From Geomonas agri (GTDB taxonomy: Bacteria; Desulfobacterota; Desulfuromonadia; Geobacterales; Geobacteraceae), in contig NZ_JAINZO010000001.1 of the NCBI RefSeq assembly GCF_020179605.1, positions 2,330,799 through 2,394,798 of the forward strand: DNA of 64,000 nucleotides, read 5' to 3'. Made by a program: the position numbers and the translations under genes. Each line of letters begins with the position of its first letter. Within the stretch, counting starts at the first letter, position 1. The notes under the pieces were generated by a model. It was not told the origin of the DNA, made no database searches, and saw nothing but the letters and a program-made list of their open reading frames with translations. This document shows, in pieces, positions 1 to 7,604 of this stretch.

Positions 1-616
1 GCAGCGCGGTCTCGCGGGGTACCCCCCCTTTTTGGAAGGCCCTGAGCCCCGCCTCCATGAGGGCGGTGAGGTAGTTGCAGACCAGCACGGAGCCGGCATG
101 GTAGACGGTCTTGAAGCGGGGATCGATGGGGAAGATCCTCCCGCCGATGGCGCCGAAGAGCTCTGCCAGGAACTGGCACGTCTGCGGGTCTCCCTCGATG
201 CCGCACCAGGTCCCGGCGAAATCATCGACACAGACGGCAGGGTCGGCGAAGCTTTTCACCGGGTGAACACTGGCCACCTGTGCCCCCATGGCTCGAGCCG
301 GCTGCAGGATGTCGCTTGCCAGCGAACCACTCAGATGGCACACCGTGGTGTCCGAGTCCAAAAGCCCGGCGCGGCACAGCCCTTGGGCACAAGCGGCAAT
401 GGCGTCGTCGGGACTGGCCACCAGGTACAAGTCGGCGCGCACGAGCTGGTCGAAATCGGCCACGGGACGCCCTGCGCCGATGAAATCGGCCGCGGCCTGC
501 GCGCTCGCCGCTGAGCGGGTCAGGATGTCTTGAACGGCCGCCACTCCCGACTGCTGCAGCAGGCGCCCCGCGGTCTTACCGACGGCGCCACAACCTATCA
601 TGCTGAAGGTTTTCAT
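1..616 (-). CDS. Rossmann-like / DUF2520 protein (C-terminus cut by window edge)
   Basis: The reading frame starts with ATG at 616 after GGGGGAGAGGTG and stays open to the left edge, giving the first 205 residues. The N-terminus begins MKTFSMIGCGAVGKTAG, a glycine-rich dinucleotide-binding turn of a Rossmann fold. After about residue 110 come SVHPVKSF and a GTWCGIEGD-like stretch typical of the DUF2520 half of these proteins. Family members resemble NADP-dependent oxidoreductases (ProC/ketopantoate-reductase-like); the substrate is not known. I translated the frame by hand from the minus strand. The downstream end is not visible, so operon partners to the left cannot be judged. Confidence 0.8.
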   Translation of the reverse strand, partial: MKTFSMIGCGAVGKTAGRLLQQSGVAAVQDILTRSAASAQAAADFIGAGRPVADFDQLVRADLYLVASPDDAIAACAQGLCRAGLLDSDTTVCHLSGSLASDILQPARAMGAQVASVHPVKSFADPAVCVDDFAGTWCGIEGDPQTCQFLAELFGAIGGRIFPIDPRFKTVYHAGSVLVCNYLTALMEAGLRAFQKGGVPRETAL

Positions 617-737
617 CACCTCTCCCCCAAGTCCGGACAACTCGCTCAGGGTACGATACATCAAACGAGGATGTCAACGGTACCGGCGCTTGCAGCAGGT
701 GAGTTACGCAAAGGATGAGAAAAGGGGACGCGAAAAG

Positions 738-767
738 AAAACTCCCCCTCCGGTCGGAGGGGGAGTT
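738..767 (-). terminator. Rho-independent terminator
   Basis: Perfect 13-base stem AAACTCCCCCTCC / GGAGGGGGAGTTT with a 4-base loop. Read on the minus strand it is followed by TCTTTTCG, so it suits the small zinc-ribbon gene that ends at 801. Confidence 0.8.
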
Positions 768-800
768 TCTGGATGATGGGACAGGGGAGAGGCGCGGGGC

Positions 801-1025
801 CTAGGGCTTGCCGTCCATGTTCAGGCTGTAGTCGTCCCCCTCGACGCACTCGCTCTCTACCTGGAGAAACGACTCGGCCTGGGGGTCCTTGACGATCTCG
901 ACGACGCCGTGGTTGGCGGACCAGACCGTGCCGCAGACGCTGCATTCCGTGATCCCTTCGTTGAAACCTTCCGTGTGTAGGTTGGTGTCGACCTGCGCAT
1001 GGTTCTTACATACCGGGCATTTCAT
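801..1025 (-). CDS. Small zinc-ribbon-like protein
   Basis: A 74-residue protein beginning MKCPVCKNHAQ, with CPVC near the start and CSVC about residue 29. The two CxxC knuckles suggest one structural zinc site. The second half is acidic (ESECVEGDD). ATG at 1025 follows a GGAGGAGAGCC ribosome binding site. Proteins of this kind occur in Geobacter relatives as conserved hypotheticals; no function can be read from the sequence. It is a single-gene unit with its own terminator just downstream. Confidence 0.7.
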   Translation of the reverse strand: MKCPVCKNHAQVDTNLHTEGFNEGITECSVCGTVWSANHGVVEIVKDPQAESFLQVESECVEGDDYSLNMDGKP

Positions 1026-1204
1026 GGCTCTCCTCCTCCCGCGGCAACTGCGGTCGCTGATCTCATGAGAGAGATTATGACGGTATTTCCCGGCGTGGCA
1101 AGCGAGAATTATGCGGTTTCCCCCTGCCTGGTACGTGCTGACTGGGGTGCTGCCTGGTGGGTACCGAGTGGTCGCCCGCGGTGCCGGCCGATGACGTCAT
1201 CCTG

Positions 1205-1492
1205 TCAGGGCTGCACCACGGCCGGGGCCGCCGCTTTCTTGGGGCGGGGCGTTTTAGCGCGAGGGGCACCCGTGCGCCCCTTCCCCCTCCCCTTCTGCGC
1301 TTTCTTCACCGGCGGATGGTAGCTGGCCGGGTCGGCGGGGTGGAGGTCCTCGAAATGAGATGCAATGATCTTCCTGACCATACCGTCGCTGAAGCGGATG
1401 GTCGCCCTGACTTCGTCCACCTCGACAACCTTGCCGCTACCCCATTGCTGCGCCATTGCATGACTCACCACGCTGCCGCGTTTGACGATCAT
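1205..1492 (-). CDS. Small DUF3553-like protein with basic tail
   Basis: A 95-residue protein. Residues 1-50 (MIVKRGSVVSHAMAQQWGSG then KVVEV...ATIRFSDG) form a KOW/SH3-like beta module like DUF3553, a fold linked to nucleic-acid-associated proteins. Residues 63-95 are rich in Lys, Arg, Pro and Ala (KKAQKGRGKGR, PRPKKAAA) and probably bind nucleic acid or stay disordered. A longer in-frame reading exists upstream, but GAGGG seven bases before the ATG at 1492 and the domain boundary favour this start. Role unknown; the DUF3553 match is by pattern only. Confidence 0.65.
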   Translation of the reverse strand: MIVKRGSVVSHAMAQQWGSGKVVEVDEVRATIRFSDGMVRKIIASHFEDLHPADPASYHPPVKKAQKGRGKGRTGAPRAKTPRPKKAAAPAVVQP

Positions 1493-1727
1493 GATTTTAC
1501 CCTCGCTGGTGACGTAGTTCGGTCCAGGGCGGACGCGTCGACACGCTCGGCCGGAACGGTCGAGGCTGCTGGCTGCGAACTTGGATCGATTGTTGGAAAG
1601 ACTGATCAAGTGATCAAGAGACGTGACGGCTGCTGCAGAGAACTGGTACCCCGGAAAATGGGCACCATGAGAATATACACCGGAAACGGGAAATGGACAG
1701 GGGACGGGGATTTTTTCAAGGGACCCG

Positions 1728-2594
1728 TCAGCGCCCCGGTGCCCCGGCCTCGGCAGGCGACACGACGGTGGAGGTCGGGACCGGCCGCAACTGTTCGGGC
1801 GGTATCTGCGGCTCGCCCATGATGACCACCGCAGGTCCGCGCAGCCTCTGCAGGGCGCCGGTATCGCGCGCGCCCACCGCCCACTGGTAGAGCTTCTTGG
1901 CGTCCATGAGCAGGGGCTTGGCCGGCTCGCCGTAATAGGCCAGCTGCATCTCCTCGTCGGAGAGCCCAATGCAGCCGTGGGAGGCGGGATAGCCGGGGAG
2001 GTCGCGGCCATGGATCCAGTAGGAGGTCCAGCCGTCGTCCTTCTTGTCCACGTAGAAGCGTAAGCCGTAGTGCATCGGGTAGGGACGCTCCGTCCCCTCC
2101 ACCGGGTAGAGGCTCGACTCGTGCACCGGGTCCACGGTATCGACGCGGTAGGTGCCGTTTCTGAGGCGGTACTCGTCCACCCCCACCGCGACCGGAGCGG
2201 AAAAGACCAGCACACCGTACTCGTAGGCGCCCAGGAACATCTCGTTCTGGTCGATGAGGATCAGCTGCGGCTCCTTCTCCGCCTCGTAATAGAACGGGGG
2301 CATCGGGTTGAACTCCTTGATGTCCTCCATGTGCTTGGGTACTTTGACCGACATACCGACCAGGAAATGGCGCCGGTCCATGCGGTTGAAGCGCAGCCCG
2401 TCCTGCCACTGCTTGCCGAAGATCTTGTACGGGCTGTCCTTGGCGGTGACTTTGACGCAGTCCCACTCGTAGAGGTAGTCGGTGGGGTAATGGATTTCGC
2501 AAAGGGATCGGACCTTGTCGGCGGCATGAGAGGGGAGGCCGGTAATGCCGAGGAGGATCAGCAGGGTGCAGAGTGTGCGCAGCAGCGGTTTCAT
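1728..2594 (-). CDS. L,D-transpeptidase (YkuD domain), exported
   Basis: 288 residues with a signal peptide ending at LPSHA-A near residue 24. The YkuD catalytic motif is complete: His195 in WIHGRDLPGYPASHGCIGL, followed by SHGC with nucleophile Cys208. Such enzymes cross-link peptidoglycan stem peptides (3-3 links) or attach envelope proteins to murein in the periplasm. Residues 25-90 precede the catalytic fold and may be a LysM-like or substrate-binding region, and the last 40 residues are Pro-rich. It stands alone; a 235-base gap separates it from the DUF3553-like gene. The fold assignment is firm; the exact substrate is inferred from the family. Confidence 0.88.
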   Translation of the reverse strand: MKPLLRTLCTLLILLGITGLPSHAADKVRSLCEIHYPTDYLYEWDCVKVTAKDSPYKIFGKQWQDGLRFNRMDRRHFLVGMSVKVPKHMEDIKEFNPMPPFYYEAEKEPQLILIDQNEMFLGAYEYGVLVFSAPVAVGVDEYRLRNGTYRVDTVDPVHESSLYPVEGTERPYPMHYGLRFYVDKKDDGWTSYWIHGRDLPGYPASHGCIGLSDEEMQLAYYGEPAKPLLMDAKKLYQWAVGARDTGALQRLRGPAVVIMGEPQIPPEQLRPVPTSTVVSPAEAGAPGR

Positions 2595-2706
2595 CGTGCG
2601 CCTCGGTCCTTGGCCAGTGAAGCGGCTGGCCGCCGGTTGTGAGACGACTTCATTATACCAAACCTCTCATGAAACTTGAAGCAGCACCTGTAGTCATGAG
2701 AAACAA

Positions 2707-2735
2707 GAAGCCCCGGACCTGGACCCGGGGCTTTC
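2707..2735 (-). terminator. Rho-independent terminator
   Basis: GC stem AGCCCCGG...CCGGGGCT with the minus strand running into TTCTTGTTTCTC. It lies just past the stop of the minus-strand gene at 2761. Confidence 0.7.
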
Positions 2736-2760
2736 GTTTGCGCAGGGTACCGCCGACCGG

Positions 2761-3402
2761 TCAAACGGTCGAGCGCAGCAGACGGTTAACCTGGCCCCAG
2801 CCGCCCTGGGCGCCGGTTGCCGCCATGAAATCTTTCACCGCCGGCTTCATATCCTTGGCGATCAGGCTCAGTTCGTTGTCCAGGTGCAAGACGCCCTTTC
2901 CGGTTACCGCAGGGCTGTCGGCGCTGGCGGCCAGGGAGAAACTGAAGCTCCTGCTGGTGAGTTCCGCGGCGTCCCCCTGGTAGCTGAGCGAGATCCCGTC
3001 CGGGCCCGCCTGGAAGGTCGCGGACTGCTGTTGAACGGCGACGTGGTCGTACTGAAGCTGCAGGCCGAAGCTCACTTGCTTGCCGTCGCTGGTGGCTATG
3101 GTCCCGCTGTACGACAGGGAGGCGGACTGCGCAGCAAGATCCGTTTCCTGGTAGCTCAACTGCTGTACCGTGCTGCCGGTGACCTGGTTTAAGAGGTCGC
3201 CCAGCATGTGCAGCGTGCTGTCCGAGACGGCAGAGGAATCCGCCGTCGCCTGCCTGGACGACGCCAGTGCCTCGTCAGACACGCTTACCTGGTCTTTACC
3301 TGGGTGACCGGAGGTCGTTTTTGCTGAAGGGGAGATACTTGCCTGCGGTGTCTGGGTGGCAAGGGGAAGAGTTGTTGCATTGCGCATGGTGGAAATTTCC
3401 AT
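2761..3402 (-). CDS. Hypothetical protein, Ser/Gln-rich, beta-repeat-like
   Basis: 213 residues from ATG at 3402, chosen because TAAGGAGGAACAGGGT precedes it; a longer frame to 3510 lacks this. There is no signal peptide or membrane segment. Residues 1-60 are low-complexity (Ser/Thr/Ala/Pro) and contain DQVSVSDEALASS, a pattern like the D-x-V-x-[VLI]-S-x-x-A stretch near the start of many flagella-associated small proteins. Residues 75-175 alternate hydrophilic strands (SLSYSGTIATSDGK, VSFGLQLQYD), suggesting a beta domain. The C-terminus holds VKDFMAATG. I do not recognise the family. It forms a single-gene unit with its own terminator. Confidence 0.65.
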   Translation of the reverse strand: MEISTMRNATTLPLATQTPQASISPSAKTTSGHPGKDQVSVSDEALASSRQATADSSAVSDSTLHMLGDLLNQVTGSTVQQLSYQETDLAAQSASLSYSGTIATSDGKQVSFGLQLQYDHVAVQQQSATFQAGPDGISLSYQGDAAELTSRSFSFSLAASADSPAVTGKGVLHLDNELSLIAKDMKPAVKDFMAATGAQGGWGQVNRLLRSTV

Positions 3403-3503
3403 ACCCTGTTCCTCCTTACGGTTTTGAGCACTACCATGCGTATCGGAAGAACCGGCCAACGGCTTAAACACTTTAACCGAAGGAGTCCATTGCCAAGGCA
3501 ACG

Positions 3504-3540
3504 CCCTCACCCCCGCCCCTCTCCCGGAGGGCGAGGGGAG
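3504..3540. repeat. GC-rich palindromic interspersed repeat
   Basis: CCCTCACCCCCGCCCCTCTC with CCGGAGGGCGAGGGGAG folds back on itself. It is of the same general C-run/G-run type as the elements at 21736 and 22347 and lies in the gap between the hypothetical gene and cysM. Confidence 0.5.
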
Positions 3541-3556
3541 AAATGCTTGTTTAAGT

Positions 3557-3593
3557 AAAAAGCCCCGCCGGCAATAACTGCCGTGGGGCTTTT
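3557..3593 (-). terminator. Rho-independent terminator after cysM
   Basis: AAAAGCCCC...GGGGCTTTT stem with an inner GGCA/TGCC pair; the minus strand continues TTTTACTTAAAC. It sits 25 bases past the cysM stop. Confidence 0.8.
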
Positions 3594-3617
3594 CCTTTGC
3601 TGGTACCGGCGTTCAGG

Positions 3618-4535
3618 TTACGGCGGGCACTGGGCGCACATCGACTTGAAGAGGTTGGTGCTCAGGTAGCGGTCGCCGCGGTCGGGGAGAATCACGACGA
3701 TGGTGCCCGACTCCAACTCTTTCGCCAGCTTGAGCGCGCCGAAGACGGCGGCGCCGCCGGACATGCCGCAGAAGATACCGTGCTGGGCCGCCAAGAGCCT
3801 GGCCGTCTCGAAGGCATCGTCATCCTCGACCACGAGCTTCCTGTGGTAGGCATTGGCGTCGTAGATGGGAGGGACGATGGCCTCCTGCATGTTCTTGAGC
3901 CCCTGGATCTTGTGCCCCAGCACCGGCTCGACGCCCACAACCTGGACCTGCGGCGCCGTCTCGCGGAAGTACCGGGACAGCCCCATCAGGGTCCCCCCGG
4001 TCCCCATGCCCGCCACCATGTGGGTGATGGAGCCGTCGGTCTGCCGCCAGATCTCCGGCCCGGTGGTCTCGTAGTGGGCCAGCACGTTGTTGGGGTTGGC
4101 ATACTGGTTGGGCATGTAGTACTTCTCGGGGTGCTCCTCGAAGATCTTGTGTGCCAGCCGAATGGCACCGTCAGTCGCCTCGCAACCGGGGGAAAGGACG
4201 ATCTCGGCGCCGTAGGCCTCCAGCACGCTGCGGCGCTCCATGCTGACGCAGGCCGGCATCACCAGCTTGATGCGGTACCCCCGCGCCGCGGCGATCATGG
4301 CCAGGGCGATGCCGGTGTTGCCCGATGTGGGCTCCAGGATCACCTTGTCCACCGTCAACTCGCCGCTTTTCTCGGCCGCCAGGATCATGTGGCGGGCCGG
4401 GCGGTCCTTGACCGAGCCACCGGGGTTGTTCCCCTCCAGCTTGGCCATGATCCGTACGGCGGGGTTGTCATAGAGTGAGTCGATCTCGATCAGCGGCGTG
4501 GAGCCGATGGAATTTATCAAGCTTTGCCCTTTCAA
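3618..4535 (-). CDS. cysM: Cysteine synthase, CysM type
   Basis: A PLP-dependent fold-type II enzyme that makes L-cysteine from an activated serine (O-acetylserine or O-phosphoserine) and a sulfide donor. The PLP lysine lies in NNPGGSVKDRPA; this SVKDRPA form is typical of CysM rather than CysK. TSGNTGIALA binds the substrate carboxylate and GMGTGGTLMG the cofactor phosphate. Length is about 305 residues, normal for the family. I set the TTG start at 4535 because AGCGAGG lies six bases upstream; another in-frame TTG at 4553 has a poorer site. It is a single gene closed by a terminator. Confidence 0.85.
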   Translation of the reverse strand: MKGQSLINSIGSTPLIEIDSLYDNPAVRIMAKLEGNNPGGSVKDRPARHMILAAEKSGELTVDKVILEPTSGNTGIALAMIAAARGYRIKLVMPACVSMERRSVLEAYGAEIVLSPGCEATDGAIRLAHKIFEEHPEKYYMPNQYANPNNVLAHYETTGPEIWRQTDGSITHMVAGMGTGGTLMGLSRYFRETAPQVQVVGVEPVLGHKIQGLKNMQEAIVPPIYDANAYHRKLVVEDDDAFETARLLAAQHGIFCGMSGGAAVFGALKLAKELESGTIVVILPDRGDRYLSTNLFKSMCAQCPP

Positions 4536-4854
4536 TGTACGCCTCGCTTTCAATCAAGGAATCGGACTATACCGGTTTACCGGACAGCACGGCAGCATAA
4601 CACGCCAGCTCAGCATTCAACAAACTATAATTTCACTATCTTCTCCAGTATCAGCCCCGGTTGACACAGACTCATCTAACATCTTTTAATTTACAACACC
4701 TCAACCTTGCCATATATTCCCCACGTGCGGGCGCCGGCAACCGTCTCCGGAATCGTGGGGCCGTGTCAGCCGGGCTGCAAAGAGCCAGCAACGTGACTGG
4801 AGAGAAACCGCGGACACGGGTGTCGGTACCACGCGATGAGACAAAGGAGCGTTC
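4536..4854. other. Intergenic region between cysM and the lipoprotein gene
   Basis: Divergent control region of about 320 bases. Apart from the sigma-70-like promoter at 4661-4690 I see no gene, repeat or RNA in it. The lipoprotein mRNA would carry a leader of about 160 bases. Confidence 0.5.
4661..4690 (+). promoter_or_regulatory. Sigma-70-type promoter candidate
   Basis: TTGACA, an 18-base spacer, then TTTAAT. It precedes the lipoprotein gene at 4855 in an AT-rich stretch. Confidence 0.5.
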
Positions 4855-5994
4855 GTGCAGGTGAAACGTTACAGATGGATGATGGCATTGTCGCTGATTG
4901 CCCTGGCCGGTTGCGCCGGTGGCCTGTCGGACTCCAGGGGGTCCTGGCCATGGGAGTATGACGGGGATTACGGGAAAGTCCGGACCGGCAACTACATTGG
5001 CCTGAGCGGCGCGGTGGCAACGTTCGATGCTCCGCCTGCCGCGGTGGCCAAGGCAGTGACCGCCAACGGCATGACGCCCGGTCTCGCCGCCGAGGAGAAG
5101 GTGGTGCCCCCAGAGCACGCAGCAGTCTCTACCGGTTCCTTGCCGGGGCAGCCCACGCCTGCCCGGTCCAAGCAGCTCTATGACTTCACCGTGCGGGACG
5201 TAAAGAACGTCCCTCCCGACTACCTGCCGCAAGGTTCGGCCGACACTACCCATGCCATTACGGCGGTCAACCACGGCATGGCCCCCGTCTCTGTCATCCT
5301 GAACATCGACCGGGAGCGATCCGAGAACCTGAAAATCGACATGCAGGTGCCGCTGTACGCGGTGGTGCCGCCTCAAAGCGAACAGGTCCTTTTCCAGGCC
5401 AGGCCCGAGCAGCGAGGGGCTTCCTACCGGGCGCGCGACGCCTACTCCTGGGGCATCGGTGTCTACAACGCCAAACATGACTGCCCGGAACGCTACCGTT
5501 TCCCCTTCAGCAGCGGCACAAAAGCCCGCGCCGTAGTGACCGAAGGAGAGGACACTTACGGGGACCGCTTTGCCATCATCTTCACCATGCCTGCTGGCAC
5601 CACCGTTCTGGCGGCACGCAAAGGGGTCATCAGCAGGATCAAGGACAACAACACCATCGACATCCTTCACGACGACTCCACCATTGCCACCTACGAGCAC
5701 ATCGGCACGATCGGCAAGGACATCAGCGAAGGAAAGGCCGTCCCGGTCGGGGCGCCTTTGGGCGTGCTCAAGCAGATTGGGCAAAGGAACGAAGCCTACC
5801 TGCGCTTCGTGGTGTGGCGCCCGGAACCGCAGCATACCCCCAGCGGCGCGGCATCAGGCTCCTCCCCCGGCTTTACCGTGGTCTCCTTTCCAGTCGAGTT
5901 CTGCGCCGACACCGGAGCATGCTCGGTGTTGACCAGGAACCAGCCGGTACCGTTCGCCCCCCCAGCCAAGGGAAAACACAAGGCAAAGTCGTGA
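4855..5994 (+). CDS. Lipoprotein with degenerate M23 peptidase-like domain
   Basis: 379 residues from GTG at 4855, five bases after AAAGGAG. Lipobox LIALAGC gives a lipidated Cys near residue 20, so the protein should be membrane-anchored in the envelope. The C-terminal part (about 230-340) follows the lysostaphin/LytM fold: GDRFAIIF, a TTVLAARKGVISRI strand, then IGTIGKDISEGKAVPVG. The zinc ligands expected for M23 are missing: the HxxxD region reads GDRFAIIF and the usual HLHF is AYLRFVV. A catalytic role is therefore unlikely; a regulatory or binding role, as in the EnvC/NlpD-type degenerate LytM proteins, is inferred. The N-terminal half is not recognised. Confidence 0.75.
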   Translation: MQVKRYRWMMALSLIALAGCAGGLSDSRGSWPWEYDGDYGKVRTGNYIGLSGAVATFDAPPAAVAKAVTANGMTPGLAAEEKVVPPEHAAVSTGSLPGQPTPARSKQLYDFTVRDVKNVPPDYLPQGSADTTHAITAVNHGMAPVSVILNIDRERSENLKIDMQVPLYAVVPPQSEQVLFQARPEQRGASYRARDAYSWGIGVYNAKHDCPERYRFPFSSGTKARAVVTEGEDTYGDRFAIIFTMPAGTTVLAARKGVISRIKDNNTIDILHDDSTIATYEHIGTIGKDISEGKAVPVGAPLGVLKQIGQRNEAYLRFVVWRPEPQHTPSGAASGSSPGFTVVSFPVEFCADTGACSVLTRNQPVPFAPPAKGKHKAKS

Positions 5995-6016
5995 GAACTC
6001 TCTATTTGTTTTGTGT

Positions 6017-6045
6017 TTTACATTCGGTAAACAATACCTTATATT
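6017..6045 (+). promoter_or_regulatory. Sigma-70-type promoter
   Basis: TTTACA, 17 bases, TATATT, 30 bases upstream of the start at 6075. Each box differs from the consensus by one base and the spacing is ideal. Confidence 0.65.
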
Positions 6046-6074
6046 CCAACGATTGAATGTAACATGGGGGTTGA

Positions 6075-6818
6075 ATGAAGGGTGTTGTCTTAGCCGTTGT
6101 TTTGTACGTTGCGATGTGTGTTCCGGCTTTTGCCGATGAGATCAAGATCGAGGGGGGCGGTACCGCAATCAGCACGGTGTTCCTGCCCATCAAGAAGAGA
6201 TACGAGAAACTGCACGGCGATTACCTTACCATCGTGCAGTCTTCCGCGGTCAAGGGGCTGATAGCCCTGAGCGAGGGGAAAGTGGACATCGCAGCGGGCG
6301 CGCACCCGCTGGAGGACATTATCGCCGGGGCAGCGAAAGACGGCGTCATCCTGGACCCGTCCCAGTTTGTCTCCACCCAGGTCGGTGACAACGAGCTCGT
6401 GGTGATCGCTAACCGTGACAGCGAGGTGTCCCACCTGTCCAAAAAACAGCTGAAGGGGATCTTCACCGGCAAGATCAGCAACTGGAAAGTGGTGGGAGGC
6501 AAGGACATGGCCGTCACCGTGGTGTGGGGAAAGGAAACCGAGGCGCAAAACGTGCAGTTCACCCGCCTCGCGCTGGATGGGGAGCCGGTCACCGCGACCA
6601 GGCACGCAGCCACCACCTACCGCAATATTGCTGAAACCGTGGTGGCCCTGCCGGGGAGCGTGGGCGTGGTGTCCCACGAAATGAGCACCGCCGCCACCCG
6701 AACTATCGAGACCATCGCCATCGCCAGCCCGATCTACGCCATCACCAGGGGGAACCCCAGCCCCAAGGTTCAGTCAGTGATCGACTTCTACAAGACCGAG
6801 TACGGCTTCCTGAAGTAG
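6075..6818 (+). CDS. PstS-like periplasmic substrate-binding protein
   Basis: 247 residues with a signal peptide (MKGVVLAVVLYVAMCVPAFA). The fold is the phosphate-binding PBP-like type: KIEGGGTAISTVFLPI at the mature N-terminus, then an SSAVKGLIAL loop, VDIAAGAHPL, and the LSKKQLKGIFTGKISNWKVV segment shared by PstS-family proteins. No pst or other transporter genes are adjacent, so it may bind phosphate or another oxyanion for sensing, or act without a dedicated ABC transporter; this is inference. It carries its own promoter and is convergent with the DoxX gene, with only 12 bases between the stops. Confidence 0.78.
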   Translation: MKGVVLAVVLYVAMCVPAFADEIKIEGGGTAISTVFLPIKKRYEKLHGDYLTIVQSSAVKGLIALSEGKVDIAAGAHPLEDIIAGAAKDGVILDPSQFVSTQVGDNELVVIANRDSEVSHLSKKQLKGIFTGKISNWKVVGGKDMAVTVVWGKETEAQNVQFTRLALDGEPVTATRHAATTYRNIAETVVALPGSVGVVSHEMSTAATRTIETIAIASPIYAITRGNPSPKVQSVIDFYKTEYGFLK

Positions 6819-6830
6819 GGGAGCCGGCGC

Positions 6831-7277
6831 TCAGGTACGGCGTGACAGCACCCGGTCCACCGACCATTTCCCGCCACCACCTATCATCAGCGCCAGCGCC
6901 ATCCCCACCACCAGCAGGTGGTACTCGAACCCTTCGCCGGCCTGCTTGCCGGTCCAGTTCATGAAAAAGCCGTTGTGCAGGTGTATCAGTACCACGGCCA
7001 CCACCATCTCGCCTGCCATCACCAGGGCCGCCACCCTTGTGGCCAGTCCGGCGATCAGCAGAAACGGCCCGACGAACTCGGTCAGCACCGCCATCAGACC
7101 GAAGAGGTAGGGGATGCCCATCATCCTGGTGAACATGTCCATGGCGCCGGAAAATCCGGGGCCTCCGAACCATCCCAGCACCTTCTGCGCACCGTGAGGG
7201 AACATCACCAGCGCAAGGAACAGTCTCAGTACCATCAAGCTTGCCGTATCCTCCGTTGCCAACACTCTTGCCCACAT
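6831..7277 (-). CDS. DoxX family membrane protein
   Basis: 148 residues with four hydrophobic segments (about 14-32, 58-78, 80-100, 120-138). The DoxX signature is visible: LRLFLALVMFPHGAQKVLGW in the first helix and FGLMAVLTEFVGPFLLIAGL in the second. ATG at 7277 follows GGACAGGAGGCTCT. DoxX proteins are inner-membrane proteins linked to thiosulfate:quinone oxidation in archaea and to redox stress in mycobacteria; for stand-alone bacterial members the function is open. The gene has no co-directional neighbour. Confidence 0.82.
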   Translation of the reverse strand: MWARVLATEDTASLMVLRLFLALVMFPHGAQKVLGWFGGPGFSGAMDMFTRMMGIPYLFGLMAVLTEFVGPFLLIAGLATRVAALVMAGEMVVAVVLIHLHNGFFMNWTGKQAGEGFEYHLLVVGMALALMIGGGGKWSVDRVLSRRT

Positions 7278-7526
7278 AGAGCCTCCTGTCCTTTAAACAA
7301 GTTAAAGAACACCAACGATACCATTCTCACTACTACCTGCAAGATGACAGATTGCCCCTCATGAATCATTCGGGCGCTGTCCGCCCCCTGCCCACAGCAA
7401 TCACTCAAAAACACCATTAGCAACGCCACATTACTCATTAAAAACAACACCTCGTCTATCATCGTAGCATGAATCTTATTTCCCTTGGTCATTGAAAGCC
7501 GCAAATTTAATTTTTATAGGATAAAA

Positions 7527-7572
7527 TTGCCATGACACACTAGAAATTCCTATATGGGATGATATAGGGATT
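7527..7572 (+). promoter_or_regulatory. Promoter with overlapping inverted repeat (operator candidate)
   Basis: TTGCCA (7527), 18 bases, TATATG (7551) form a sigma-70-like promoter before the kinase gene. AATTCCTATAT (7545-7555) and ATATAGGGATT (7562-7572) form an 11-base inverted repeat with one mismatch that covers the -10 box. The remaining AT-rich bases of the gap from 7278 to 7604 show nothing further. Confidence 0.4.
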
Positions 7573-7604
7573 GTCGTTTTGATAGATTTCTTCTCCGGGA
7601 CATA

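Noticed and set aside
1690-1735. GGACAGGGGACGGGGATTTTTT stretch beside the L,D-transpeptidase stop
   Set aside because: It resembles a common GC-rich intergenic fragment, but there is no second copy in this window and no stable stem, so no feature was called.
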